Under the pieces are notes generated by a model that was given only the letters and a program-made list of their open reading frames with translations, did no database searches and was not told the DNA's origin. DNA of 64,000 nucleotides from contig CM071926.1 in assembly GCA_016081115.2 (NCBI GenBank), forward strand, positions 15,141,971 through 15,205,970. The letters are read 5' to 3'. This document shows, piece by piece, positions 11,164 to 22,626 of the stretch (the first letter of the stretch is position 1; each line of letters begins with the position of its first letter). The stretch comes from Rehmannia glutinosa. Lineage: Eukaryota; Streptophyta; Magnoliopsida; Lamiales; Orobanchaceae. A program made the position numbers and the translations under genes.

Positions 11164-12560
11164 GGTTGACCGTCCAGATCAACAATGTTTAGAACACGAT
11201 AAGGCACAACAGGGAGATAAGAATAACAGCGCACACAGAGAACCCACAAGAAGATCCATATTGTTCGTCATGAATGTTGAGCACAACCCAATCAAGCCTC
11301 AAATATCTGATCAAAGAACACGCCTCAAGTAAAACAAAGTGAAATGCTCTGAATTCCAACTCTCAAAGTTAAGTGTATACTCTCATCTCACGAGGATATA
11401 TGACGTGTTTACGCTCAAATCAATTCGATGTCGCAAAATTACCATAGGCTTGCAATTCGTCTCATATCTTCGCCACTAGAGTGTATGCAATTTGTGAATC
11501 AAAAAGGACTTTCCCATTTGGTTGTAATGAAGGCTCTTTGGTTTGGGTAGGAAATTTTGGATAAAGTGACTCAAACTCGAGTATATAGACCGATGAGCAT
11601 ATCAATCATTTTCATTACAATCCCATATGCTACTCCAATCATCCCTCATTTTTATCAACTTTATTTATCTCCATTTCCTTTCTTTTTTTTGAGAATCGCC
11701 TCAAATCACAATCCTTCGCCCCCCAAGTTTATCAACTTTTCAATTTTTTTTCATTTGTGCATTTTCAACACTTCTTTTTCAACTTTTTTCCTTCCTCTTT
11801 TTGTTCCATTTAACCAAGTATGCCCACTTATCCTACTCCTTCAACTCCATTTATTCCCTTTACTCTACGTTATACACTCGAGTTTAGGGTGATGGATCTA
11901 TCAAGTTCAAAGCTTAAATCTTGTGGTTATCAAAAAAATAGGCAATAGGCTCAACTTGGCTAACAAGGAATTTCATCATTTGTAGGAAAGCAAAAGGCTT
12001 GAAAGGCTAACAAAGATGGCCTTTTATCACATTCACAATTCGCATACAACATGTGGCTTTGACAGAGATACCCAATCAAGTTCTAGAATTCTGACAACAC
12101 GAATGATACCCTCAATCAACAACAAGACTGCACAAGATATAAGCAGTAAAGGCTCAAAGCTCACAGGCTTGTCAAAATGTAATTCAAAGCATCACACCAA
12201 GTTTTTCATATTAACATGCTCAATGTCATCTATTCAAGGCTCAATCAACTCATACTCGTCATCCAATTCCAACAATATGAATTTTCAATCAACACACAAA
12301 CAACAAGTTGCAACATGCCGGTCAACTCACTCTCTAACCACTACGAAATGCAATAGACGTGCTAAAGCCATAAACGTGCTCTGATGCAATGCTACCTAGA
12401 ATGCTCTAATGTAACTATATGAAAACACAAAATGCATGATTTTTTTTTTTTTGTATCCACACTTTTCATATATTAAAATACTATCTCTCCCCCAAACTTG
12501 AATGAAATTATAGTGTCTAAGGGGAAAAATAAATTTCAATAACGAAAAGTGGGGATATAC
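11164..12560 (-). other. Element A 3' non-coding spacer
   Basis: 1.4 kb between the env-like ORF and the PPT, with no coding signature. A second PPT-like box (minus-strand CAAGTTTGGGGGAGAG) lies at 12485-12500, close to the end of the env-like ORF. Confidence 0.7.
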
Positions 12561-13554
12561 CTAAATCATTTGTGGTGGCGGTGGGAAGTGGCCTTGGGAA
12601 ATATGCCACATTTGTAACTGTTGGAGCACTTGCCACGTCTCCTCGGAACGCCGATCATAGCGCTCGCTGAACGCGAGAAAATCAGCCCGATGTTGCCTCA
12701 AATCCTCCCCTTGTTGCCTCAACTCCTCTCCTTGCCGACGCAAGTCCTCCCCAAACGCATATAACATGTCGTGAAAATCAGTGCCAAGTTGGGGCCCTCC
12801 ACTATGAGAAGTACCGAGACGATCCCCGCTTTGAGAACATCGGGGGTAATCGCCTCCGTGTAGGACTCGGGTATATCATATCCAATTTGGGGGTGATGAG
12901 GTTCCACCCCCATTTCTCTTCCATGTATCTCATCCTCCTCCGCTACCAAATCTTCCTCATCCTGGAAGCCTTCAACTCTGCGCTTCTTCCTTGCATCTAT
13001 GGCCTCCGTAATTCGGTTATGTGCGTCGAGTTCATTAGGAAAGTTGGTGGTGTCCGCCAATGTATCGACTGTGGTGTATGGCGGGTTAGGCAACGGAAAT
13101 GCAACACCTTTCTTCTGTAGAAGTACCAATGTGTTGTCTTCGTTTGCTATGAACTTCATGTGGTGCAACGATGCCAAATTAACCCGAGTGCTGCCCGGAA
13201 CAGGCTCCAAGCCTCGGAAATCAACGTTGAAATGCGGGGCAATAGGGGTAATGAGGTCCCCTATAGAAATCGTACCCCCTTCCCGCCTAGCTAACTGTTC
13301 GATTTGCTCTGCGAAATTGACGGCTGTGTTGTAGGGGGTATTTGTGAGCATACACCATAGTAGATACAGCTCCTTAGTAGTCATCCCTCCAATATTTTCT
13401 CGCCCGAACATGGAAGATGCAGTTACGCATTGTATGTACCGGAAAATTGGATTCCGGATTCAAGAGGCTTTGGCGGTCCGTGCGGCATACAACATAGGCC
13501 CCGTTTGTGGTGTTTCCACAAGCATTCTCCAAAAGTCATATTGATCATAATTGG
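12561..13554 (-). pseudogene. Element A Athila env-like ORF, C-terminal part
   Basis: Continuation of the ORF that starts at 25720, separated by the inner element. Contains YAARTAKASWIRNPIFRYIQ, MFGRENIGGMTTKELYLLWC and ISIGDLITPIAPHF, which match the Athila ORF-1 family (PF03078), then an acidic linker and, after a frame change near 12760, a Gln/Arg/Glu-rich coiled-coil segment (RRQGEELRQQGEDLRQHRA) and a Pro-rich end. This post-integrase protein has no proven function; an envelope role has been proposed for some Athila relatives. It is unusable here because of the insertion, an internal stop upstream and the frameshift. Confidence 0.8.
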
Positions 13555-13774
13555 TGTTAAGTTGGTATTTTACCAACTTATTTGAGTATTTTAGATTAGA
13601 ATTTGGTTTTATTTTGGGTGTTTTTAGAGTCTTTATAGTCCAATTTATTTCAAATAGTGTCGATGAAGAGTCACTTCAGATTTGGTAGCCAGAAATGAAG
13701 AAAACGATGAAAAAAAACGGCGCGAAGAAAGAAGAAATCGCATTTGAAAAAGGAAAAATCGCACTTTGACCCAG

Positions 13775-14068
13775 GACGGGCGGGCGGGCGGCCTGCAGGC
13801 CAAAGCCCTGGCACTGAGCGCCCGTGACAGGTGTGCAAGTTTGGAGCAGAGCATGTGGCGCTGCAGCCTTAACGCCCGGACTGCTAGCGCCGGCGGAAGA
13901 AATTGACATTGCGGTTGGGCGCTGCAGCGCCCAACGCCCGGCGCTGCAGCGCCCGGGCGGAAGAAATTTACATTGCGGGTGGGCGCTGCAGTGCCCGGGC
14001 GGTCAATTGTATGCGGAAGTTTTGGGCGCCGCAATGCCCATGCCCGGGCGCCGCAGCGCCCGGGGCAG
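13775..14068. repeat. GC palindrome array in element B 5' LTR
   Basis: Multiple copies of GCGCTGCAGCGC-type palindromes, including the perfect 16-bp GGGCGCTGCAGCGCCC at 13917-13932, alternating with a GGAAGAAATT(G/T)ACATTGCGG spacer. Confidence 0.85.
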
Positions 14069-14112
14069 AATTTCCTAGGCTTACCTACTCCCTTTCTTGG
14101 ATTTTTGTGGCA

Positions 14113-14120
14113 TATAAATA
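14113..14120 (+). promoter_or_regulatory. TATA box in element B 5' LTR
   Basis: TATAAATA in the context GGCATATAAATACTAGCC, about 45 bp after the GC array. Confidence 0.65.
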
Positions 14121-15048
14121 CTAGCCTTGGGGCTTGAAATTGGGGATCTTGGAACCCTTGGGAAGAGAATAAAAACAGCTACAAGACAAGGAAGAAGGAT
14201 TTAGGCATCTTGAGAAGAATTTGGAGAAGAAGATTGGAAGCTTCTATCATCTAGAAATAGAGAAGATCCCTCTACTCTTGTTCTTATTTTGTTGCTTTCT
14301 TCATATCTTGTAAGATGTATTATTGTATTTTCATGGATTCATTTTCTTTAATCATGAGCTAAACTCTATAATTCTAGATGAATGATGTAATCTATGTTTG
14401 AACTTATGTTTTGAGATTGTGGTTTGTCAATCTAGATCTATCAATTTATTTGTGCTATTTGGATCTATTGCTTCTAAATTACTTGATCAATAATTTAGAT
14501 TGTTTGGTGTATTTGATTTGACACTTGAGAAAGGTAATTGAATACATGACCTTGGAATAGCATAACCTAGGATTTCATAGAATTGAGAGATTTGTGAATC
14601 CTTTGAAGTCATTTATCAAGATTCATAGCTTTTATTGAGATTTTAATTGGTGATTTTTATAGAGATGTTGATTTCCCAATTGAATCTAAAATCATTTGGC
14701 ACTTGAGAGGGGGAATGATTATTGTAGAAATCTTGACTTATAAATTGGTAATTTATGATTGATAAACCATATTGACAACATAAGGGATAACTAGATTCAT
14801 CATACCTCTAGAATTCATTTAATCATTTGGATAAACTCATTAATATTTTCATATTCTTGATTTATTTTTAGTATTTTTAGTATAATCAACTCCATCATAT
14901 ATTGAATTTCTAAATAAAGTTAGACTACTATATTATAGTACTTAGCAATAATTCGATAATTATTCCCTGTGGATCCGATAACCTTACTACTCTATATTAA
15001 AACTTGACACTGTAGACTTGCAGTTAGAAAAATTTTCTAACAAGTTTT

Positions 15049-15062
15049 TGGCGCGTTCTTGG
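15049..15062 (+). promoter_or_regulatory. Primer-binding site, element B (one base shorter)
   Basis: TGGCGCGTTCTTGG, six bases inside the 5' LTR. It lacks one C relative to the site of element A (TGGCGCCGTTCTTGG). Confidence 0.65.
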
Positions 15063-15269
15063 GGAATAATTCATCTTATTTGCGCTAATATTATTACTTA
15101 GTAGTTTTACTTTAATTTAGATTAGTTCTTGTTACAATAGGGTCATTGTCATTTTTGTGTTTTCTTGTTGATGCGAAAAAATAAAAGTGCTAATTTAATC
15201 TTATTTGATCCAGAAATTGAAAGAACGCTTTGAAAGATTAGAGCCGCACAAAGAATCGAATTCACAAAA

Positions 15270-16538
15270 ATGGCAGGAATCGGTGATGATGAAGAACGCA
15301 TACTTATTGTTGCACCACCGGAAAGGGCCATTCGGGACTATTTTCGACCAACCACGAATCAAAACTATTCGGGCATTGTTCGCCAACCTATCAATGCGAA
15401 TAATTTTGAATTGAAACCGGCCCTAATAAACATGGTGCAATAAAATCAGTTTGGGGGTAGTGCCGTAGATGACCCGAATGCTCATTTGGCTATTTGTCTC
15501 GAGATATGTGACACTATCAAAATGAATGGGGTCCCCGATGAAGCTATTCGGTTGAGGTTATTTCCGTTTTCACTTCGTGATAAAGCTAGACAGTGGCTTC
15601 AAACCTTCCCACCTGGAAGTATCACTAGTTGGAATGATCTCACTGAAAATTTCATGGCAAAATTCTTTCCACCTAGCAAGACACTTCAACTGAAAAGTGA
15701 GATTGCTCAATTTCATCAACTCGACTTTGAGCCACTCTACGAAGCTTGGGAGCGATTCAAAGAATTATTGAGGAGGTGTCCACAACACGGATGCACGCAG
15801 ATTGGCAAAAAGTTGAGATTTCTACAATGGTATGAATGGGCATTCGAGAACTATTATAGATGCTGCAGCGGGAGGTACATTGATGGCTAAAACTCCAAGT
15901 GAGGCCATGCTTTTTACTAGAAGAAATGGCTGCCAATAGTTATCAATGGCCTTCTGAGAGATCTACGCCAAGAAAAGTTGCCGGTGTTTTTGAACTTGAT
16001 ACTATGTCCGCATTGGCCTCTCAAATTTCGCCTTGTCAAAGCAAATTGCTACACTAAATTCGGGTGGAAAACAACAACTAGAGGCAGTCATGGAGATAAG
16101 TCAAGAAATTGTGAATCCCGATACGGAGCAAGCGAATTATGTGAACAATCGGGGTTTCAACAATCGAGGGAATCAATTGCCGACGCATTATCATCCGGGA
16201 CTTCGCAATCATGAAAATTTCTCGTATAGCAATACGAGAAATGTGTTGCAACCACCTCCAGGGATATCATAATCAAGCAATACAGTACACATGTGGGAGA
16301 ACAAAAGCCATCTTTGGAGGAATTACTTAGTTCATTCCTTGTAGAATCAAGAGCAAGGATGAACAAGGCCGATTCTAACATAGAAAATTTGGGTTCAAGG
16401 GTTACAACAATTGAAAGTCATCTCAAATCTTTGGGGACACATGTGGGTCAATTGGCCACGGCTATTAATTCACAACAGAAAGTTGATACGTTCCCAAGTA
16501 ACACCGAGGTGAACCCGGGAGCATTGCAAGGCCATTAA
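15270..16538 (+). pseudogene. Element B gag (stop and frameshifts)
   Basis: ATG at 15270 (MAGIGDDEERILIVAPPERA) opens a frame with AIRDYFRPTTNQNYSGIV and FELKPALINMVQ, then a TAA at 15441-15443. The same frame resumes (DPNAHLAICLEICDTIKMNG, RLRLFPFSLRDKARQWL, FPPSKTLQLKSEIAQFHQLD) until a frame change near 15800. Shifted frames carry YVNNRGFNNRGNQLPTHYHP and NTRNVLQPPPG, then SLEELLSSFLVESRARMNKA with a C-terminal coiled-coil. Parallel to the gag of element A along its length. Confidence 0.85.
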
Positions 16539-16599
16539 ATTGAGAAGTGGAACGGAATATGATGAACCAAAGATGCTACTCACGCCACCAATGAACCGA

Positions 16600-17277
16600 A
16601 GCAAGCTCGAACCACTCCACAATGAAGAGGGCATTGATAAGCAATCGAGAAAAGGCAAAAATTGAGGTAAAACCAATTTCCAATTCGATAATGTGTTACC
16701 AAATTCTCTTCCTTTTCCACGAGAGATTCGAGAAGAAAAAGTTGGACGCTCAATTTTCCAAGTTTTTGGAAATATTCAAGAAAATTCACATCAACATCCC
16801 TTTTGCCGATGCACTTGAGCAAATGCCAAACTATGCAAAATTCATGAAGGATGTGATGTCGAAAGAGAAGGTTGGAGGCATACGAGACGGTCAATCTCAC
16901 AGAAGAGTGTAGCGCTATTTTGCAAAGAAAGCTACACAAAAATTAAGAGATCCGGGGAGTTTCACTATCCCTTGCACTATTGGTGATTCTTATTTTAATA
17001 AAGCTCTTTGTGATTTAGGTGCTAGCATTAATCTTATGCCGTTATCCTGTTTTTGAAACTTGGCCTTGGAGAAATAACGTCATCCACCATCACATTGCAA
17101 TTAGTCGATAGATCACTCACCTACCCAAGAGGAGTGATTGAAGATATGTTGATCAAAGTGGATAAATTCATATTTCCGGCGGACTTTGTGGTGTTGGATA
17201 TGGAAGAAGATCATGAAATGCCATTGATTCTTGGAAGATATTTTCAAAGAACGGGACGAGCTCTAATTGACGTGTAA
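16600..17277 (+). pseudogene. Element B protease region
   Basis: FADALEQMPNYAKFMKDVMS near 16800, then PGSFTIPCTIGDSYFNKALC and the active-site block DLGASINLMPLS (17012 onward). A frame change follows directly at about 17050, after which KLGLGEITSSTITLQLVDRS, YPRGVIEDMLIKVDKFIFP and DMEEDHEMPLILGR are read. The early frame break separates the active site from its C-terminal half. Confidence 0.8.
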
Positions 17278-18090
17278 GAGTTATTACGGGTAAATGATGA
17301 TGAGGTACTATTTAACATTTATAAAGCAATGAAATTTCAAGAAGAACCTCACACATGTCATTTTATTGATACGATCGAACAATGTGATCAAACGAAAGTT
17401 ATAAAACAAGATTTAAAAGATTCGTTAGAACATTGTTTGATTAATTCAATAATGAAATGTGATGAGGAAGATAATGATGATATTGACTTGCTTGAGTTTA
17501 TTCTTTCCTTTGAGGCTAAAGAAATTGTAAAAGAAAACAAAAGGAAGCATTAGAAAATGCCAATATTGAAAATATTCGAAAGGTACTTTAGAACTAAAGG
17601 AACTTAGGAACATCTTCAATATGCATTTTTGGGAAAAGATAAAACTTACCCGGTAATTGTTTTCGCTTCATTATCTTCATCCGAATTAGATAAGTTGTTG
17701 CGTGTGCTTCGTGAACATAAGTCGGCTTTGGGTTGGTATATTTCGATTTGAAAGGTATAAGTCCTTCCATTGTAATGCACAAAATTTTAATGGAAGAATC
17801 TTATAAACCATCTATTGAGCATCAAAGACAACTTAATCCCATGCAATGAAAGAAGTTGTGAGAAATGAGGTTTTAAAGTGGCTAAAGGCGGTATTATTTA
17901 TGCCATTTCGATAGTTCATGGGTGAGTCAAAAGACAGTTGTTCCTAAAAAGGAGGTATGACAGGTTGTGAAAAATGATAACAATGAATTAATTTCTACAC
18001 TTTGTCACATGATGGCGCAGTATGTATTGATTATAGGAAATTGAATAAAGCTACTCGTAATGATCATTTTCCCTCCCCTTTATTGATCAA
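17278..18090 (+). pseudogene. Element B protease-RT linker and RT start
   Basis: Broken frames with recognisable phrases: an acidic stretch (CDEEDNDDIDLLEFILSFEA, 17458-17520), the LELKEL-like pre-RT box near 17590 and the RVLREHKSALGW-like block near 17700. Unlike element A, no GC repeat is present here. Confidence 0.65.
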
Positions 18091-19260
18091 ATGTTGACGA
18101 GGTTGGCGAGTTATGAATACTATTGTTTTCTTGATGGCTATTCAGGTACAATCAAATCGCCATTGCCCCTGAGGATCAAGAAAAGACCACTTTTACATGT
18201 CCATATGGTACTTTTGCATTTCGCAGGATGCCATTTGGATTATGTAATGCACCTGCTACTTTTCAGAAGTGTATGATGGCGATTTTTCATGGTATGGTTG
18301 AGGAAATCATGGAGATTTTTATGGATGATTTTTCTATTTTTGGTACTTCTTTTGACCATTGTTTGCATAACTTATCTCTGGTTTTGCAACGTTGTGAGGA
18401 AACTAATCTTGTACTTAATTGGGAAAAATGTCACTTTATAGTCAAAGAAGGGATTGTACTTGGGCATCGTATTTCTTGTACAGGTTTGGAAGTTGACAGG
18501 GCGAAAGTTGTGGCTATTGAAAAGCTACCCCCACCTTCAAATGTGAAAGACATAAGAAGCTTTTTAGGGCATGCAGGATTTTATAGGAGATTTATAAAAG
18601 ATTTTTCAAAAATTGTTAAACCACTTTGTAATCTCCTTGAAAAAGATGCTATCTTTTGCTTTGATGAGTCGTGTTTGCAGGCATTTGAACAGATAAAAAA
18701 GGCACTTGTTTCAGCTCCAATTATGATAGTGTCGGATTGGACTCAACCATTTGAGCTTATGTGCGATGCAAGTGATTATGCAGTGGGTGCCGTTCTTGGT
18801 CAAAGGCGAGACAAAATTTTTAAAGCTATTTACTACGCAAGTAGGACCATGGACAACGCCCAACAAAACTACACCACCACAGAAAAAGAGATGTTGGCGG
18901 TAGTTTTTGCATTTGATAAATTCCGAGCTTACTTGGTAGGTACAAAGGTGATTGTTTATACGGATCATGTGGCAATCCGATATCTTTTCTCCAAAAAGGA
19001 TGCAAAACCTCGGTTAATTCGATGGATTTTGCTCTTGCAAGAATTTGATATTGAGATTCGGGATAAAAAAAGAAGTGAAAATGTGGTTGCCGACCATCTA
19101 TCCCGCCTTGAGCAACCTCACGAGGTGATTGAGAGTCCAATAAAAGAATCATTTCCTGATGAACAAATTATGCGTGCCGAGACATCATTACCTTGGTACG
19201 CAGATTTTGTTAATTACCTCGCGGGAGGAGTTTTTGCCACCGGATTTGACTTCACACCAA
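18091..19260 (+). pseudogene. Element B reverse transcriptase/RNase H
   Basis: RT start YYCFLDGYSG near 18120, a frame change near 18150, then an open frame from MPFGLCNAPATFQKCMMAIF (18228) to about 19240. The active site FMDD is intact at 18318-18329. RT connection VDRAKVVAIEKLPPPSNVKD and FLGHAGFYRRFIKDF follow, then RNase H with MCDASDYAVGAVLGQRRDK, NYTTTEKEMLAVVFAFDKF, TDHVAIRYLFSKKDAK and ENVVADHLSRLEQ. Much better preserved than the RT of element A. Ends with a frame change near 19245. Confidence 0.85.
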
Positions 19261-20477
19261 AAGAAAAAATTCCTACATGATGTTAAATCTTATTTGTGGG
19301 ATGATCCGTTACTGTTCAAGAGATGCGCGGATTCTATCATTCGCCGTTGTGTTCCTAAGGAAGAAATTGGAGAGATTCTTCAACATTGTCATTCCTCATC
19401 TTATGGGGGACATTTCGGGCCAACCCGAACAGCTGCAAAGGTACTACAATCTGGTTTTTATTGGCCAACATTATTCAAGGATTGTTATGCATTTGTGAAG
19501 ACTTGTGATCGATGCCAAAGGGTTGGTAATATTTCACGGCGTCATGAGCTTCCTTTGACAAACATAATGGAGGTGGAGTTATTTGATGTATGGGGTATTG
19601 ACTTTATGGGGCCATTTCCCGCGTCCTATGGAAATTTGTACATTTTGCTTGCGGTTGATTACGTCTCCAAGTGGGTTGAGGCGATTGCTACACCAACGAA
19701 TGATGCTAAGGTAGTACTCAAATTCTTGCACAAGCATATTTTCACTCGGTTCGGTACACCTCGAGCTATTGTAAGTGATGAAGGTACGTATTTTTGTAAT
19801 AAATTATTTAATAACCTTCTTGCTAAATTTGGTGTGCGTCATAAGACTGCGCTTGGTTACCATCATCAATCTAATGGTCAAGCGAAATTTCCAATCGTGA
19901 AGTGAAACAAATTCTTGAAAAAACGGTGAGTTTTAATCGAAAGGATTGGGCACAAAAGCTCGATGATGCTTTGTGGGCTTATCGCACGGCTTATAAAACA
20001 CCCATTGGTATGTCACCTTATCGATTGGTGTTTGGTAAAGCGTGCCATTTGCCGGTTGAACTTGAGCATCGAGCTTATTGGGCAATTAAGAAATTGAATT
20101 TTAACTTGAAAGAGGCTAGTGAAAACCGATTACTTCAATTAAACGAAATGGAAGAATTTCGTCAAGAATCATATGAAAATGCCAAAATGTATAAAGAAAA
20201 AATGAAAAAATGGCATGATCAAATGATTCTGCGACATGAATTCTTACCCGGCCAACATGTGTTATTGTTCAATTCTCGATTGAAACTCTTTCCAGGTAAA
20301 CTCAAGTCGCGATGGTCCGGACCATTTGTGGTTGAACGTGTGTTTCCTTATGGTGCCGTCAAGTTGAGAGGAAACGATGGGAATTCGTTCCAAGTAAATG
20401 GACAACGATTGAAACATTATTTCGGGAACGAAGCAAGGAAGGTTTTAAATCTTCCACTTGGTGATGAAAATTCTTGA
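19261..20477 (+). pseudogene. Element B integrase, broken at the catalytic Glu
   Basis: Zinc-finger part: HCHSSSYGGHFGPTRTAAKV and CDRCQRVGNISRRHELPL. Core: VWGIDFMGPFPASYG and IVSDEGTYFCN supply the two catalytic Asp. At 19881-19890 the expected NGQAE reads NGQAKF and the frame runs into a stop, consistent with loss of one base at the Glu codon. The next frame, from 19902, continues with KQILEKTVSFNRKDWAQKLD, YRTAYKTPIGMSPYRLVFGK, LKLFPGKLKSRWSGPFVVER and VNGQRLKHYFGN to a stop at 20475-20477. Confidence 0.85.
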
Positions 20478-21439
20478 GCCCGAGTAGTTGAGTCCGGCTA
20501 ACGACTATAAATTTAGCGCTTCTTTTGAGGCAACCCAAGTGATTTTTGTGTGATCGAATTTTTGTGTGATTTTATTTTCTTTTAGTTTGGTGTGTATTTA
20601 TTAGAATTTTGGTGTGATTTTTGTGTGAATTAATTCGTGTGTGATTTTAAATTTTGAGTTTGATTGTGATTTTTAATTTTATATATATAAAAAAAAAAAA
20701 TTCTTGCAAACGACGGCGGCGCCTGGACCGCTATTCTGGGACCTACCGGCCCATTCACCGCCCATGACGAGGCGCGCGAGGTGAGCGGTGTGTGCGGGCT
20801 GCTGGTCCGGTCCACCTGCGGCAGCGCCCGCTCGATGAGAGGCAAATTAAAAGGCTGATTCAGCCTCATTTTTTTACAAACAAAACACACACACCTCACG
20901 CCATCTTGCTTTCTTCTACAAAAATCCCACCTAGCATTCACTTATACACCATTCAAGTGGGCAATTGAACAACTTAATCATCAAATTCATCTTCTTCATC
21001 AATTGGGTAAGTGAGCTTCAATTGTACACCAATTTTCTTCAAATTTTCAAGCTTAGGTTAAAAATGTGGGAATTTTCAATATCATTATAATTTCGAATTT
21101 CTTGATAAATTCTTGATAAATTGTGATGATATATGATTATATTGTGCTTGAATTGGTTGGTGTTGAAAAATGGGCATGAATTGAATTTCAAATTTGGTGT
21201 TCATCTCTTCTTTGCATAGATACCTACAAGGTGTTTGTTAAAATGTCTTAATGAAAAATATCACATCTAGGCATTTGATTCTTGTCATCATTGTGTACTA
21301 AAGGTCATTTGATCATGAATTGATGACGAAGATGCATAATTCTTGAGTTATTGCAAAATTCCTAACCCCTAACTCCTATTGTGCGTTCTATGTGTTATTT
21401 TGCTTGTGTTATTTTCAGGTGATTTTCAAATCAATTACA
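20478..21439 (+). other. Element B spacer between integrase and env-like ORF, with GC island
   Basis: Non-coding. 20705-20835 is a GC island (ACGGCGGCGCC, GAGGCGCGCGAGGTGAGCGG, GGTCCGGTCCACC) after a TA/A-rich tract, at the same relative position as the GC repeat of element A but of different sequence. Confidence 0.65.
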
Positions 21440-22626
21440 ATGCCAAGAACAAAGAACCCAAGCAAGGGCAAAAAAGTGGCAAGTACTTCCGAGGAGAATG
21501 TTGAAGATCGTTTTCTTCACTTGGCACAACTTGATTGTATTATGACACATTATGCTCGAAGAGCATAACGGCGAAACGGGGGTTACAACCGGGGCCGAAT
21601 GATGGTGAACTTGCACAAATGATACATCAGAAGCAATGGAAAAAACTTTGTGCACAACCTAGACCATTCGCACCAAATATAGTCCGAGAGTTTTATGCGA
21701 ATGCGAAGACCAAAAATGGCTATAACTCAGAGGTTTTCATACGTGGAGTAGACAAGGTATACACTCATACAAGAGCGATAAGAGAATATTATGGACTCCC
21801 GGAGGTGGATCACTCACCGTATGTCGAATTTATCTCGCAACCACCAAGTATGGAGGAGATTTGTAATACCTTATGTCGGCCTGGAACTGTGGTACGTCAT
21901 ATAAAAGTTGTGGGAGGTGCTACTGCTTTTCCGCACACGAGTCTTAGTCGGTATGGGCGAGCTTGGTACCACTTCATATGCAACAATTTGATACCAACCA
22001 AGCATGTCAGTGATGTAACTAAGGAACGAGCCCATCTTCTATATGCATAATTCTTGACATACGATTCGACCGGTAATTATTGCAACGCCCTTTATCACAA
22101 AATGTTACACCCAAAAACAGGGGGACTAATCTTACCGAGTTTAATTTGTGGGTTATGTAAAAAGGCGGGTGTTAAATGGGATAACTCCGAGCCGTTGGAA
22201 AATCCTAAGAGACCTATAGATTCGGCTACTATTGCTTCCTATGACGAATGGACAGGTGGTGCGCCTAATCCGAAGGGTGCGGGATATATCCTTGATCCCG
22301 AATTTGCCCTACCAGCTATTGAGCCTGATACTTATGCCCAACCACAGAATATCGACACTCCATCCGGTTCAGCGGCAAGACGTTCTCGTCCTAGACGCTC
22401 ACATAACAGCCCTTCAGACGCACTAGTTCGCGAAGTACGAGAATTGAGAAGGGCTTTTGTAGCTGAGCAACGCCACAGAGCGACACGAGAAGAATATGAG
22501 AATGAGCACAACCGAGTACTTGCCCAGATATATAGCCAGACACACCCGCAATTCCAGTTCCCAATACCACCACCACCGGGTCCTATTGCTCATTTTTCAC
22601 CACACGACTCCGATGAGGAGTCCTAG
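21440..22626 (+). pseudogene. Element B Athila env-like ORF
   Basis: ATG at 21440 (MPRTKNPSKGKKVASTSEEN, basic N-terminus). A frame change before 21600 leads to the long frame with AQMIHQKQWKKLCAQPRPFA, IVREFYANAKTKNGYNSEVF, REYYGLPEVDHSPYVEFI and RYGRAWYHFICNNLIPTKHV. A TAA at 22048-22050 lies in frame, then LICGLCKKAGVKWD, an Arg/Ser stretch, a coiled-coil (LVREVRELRRAFVAEQRHRA) and a Pro-rich end before TAG at 22624-22626. Same architecture as the element A ORF but low identity, so the two are different Athila families. Confidence 0.8.

Larger units (their letters stand above)
13555..15042 (+). repeat. Element B 5' LTR (1488 bp)
   Basis: Partner of 23830-25258. U3 carries a GC palindrome array; the remainder is AT-rich. 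Confidence 0.95.

Noticed and set aside
18711..18968. Minus-strand ORFs over the element B RT/RNase H region
   Set aside because: Shadows of the plus-strand RT/RNase H frame, which has clear motifs.
21440..22626. Env-like ORF as a true viral envelope gene
   Set aside because: It matches the Athila ORF-1 family, whose function is unproven; no signal peptide or clear fusion or transmembrane pattern is visible in these frames.
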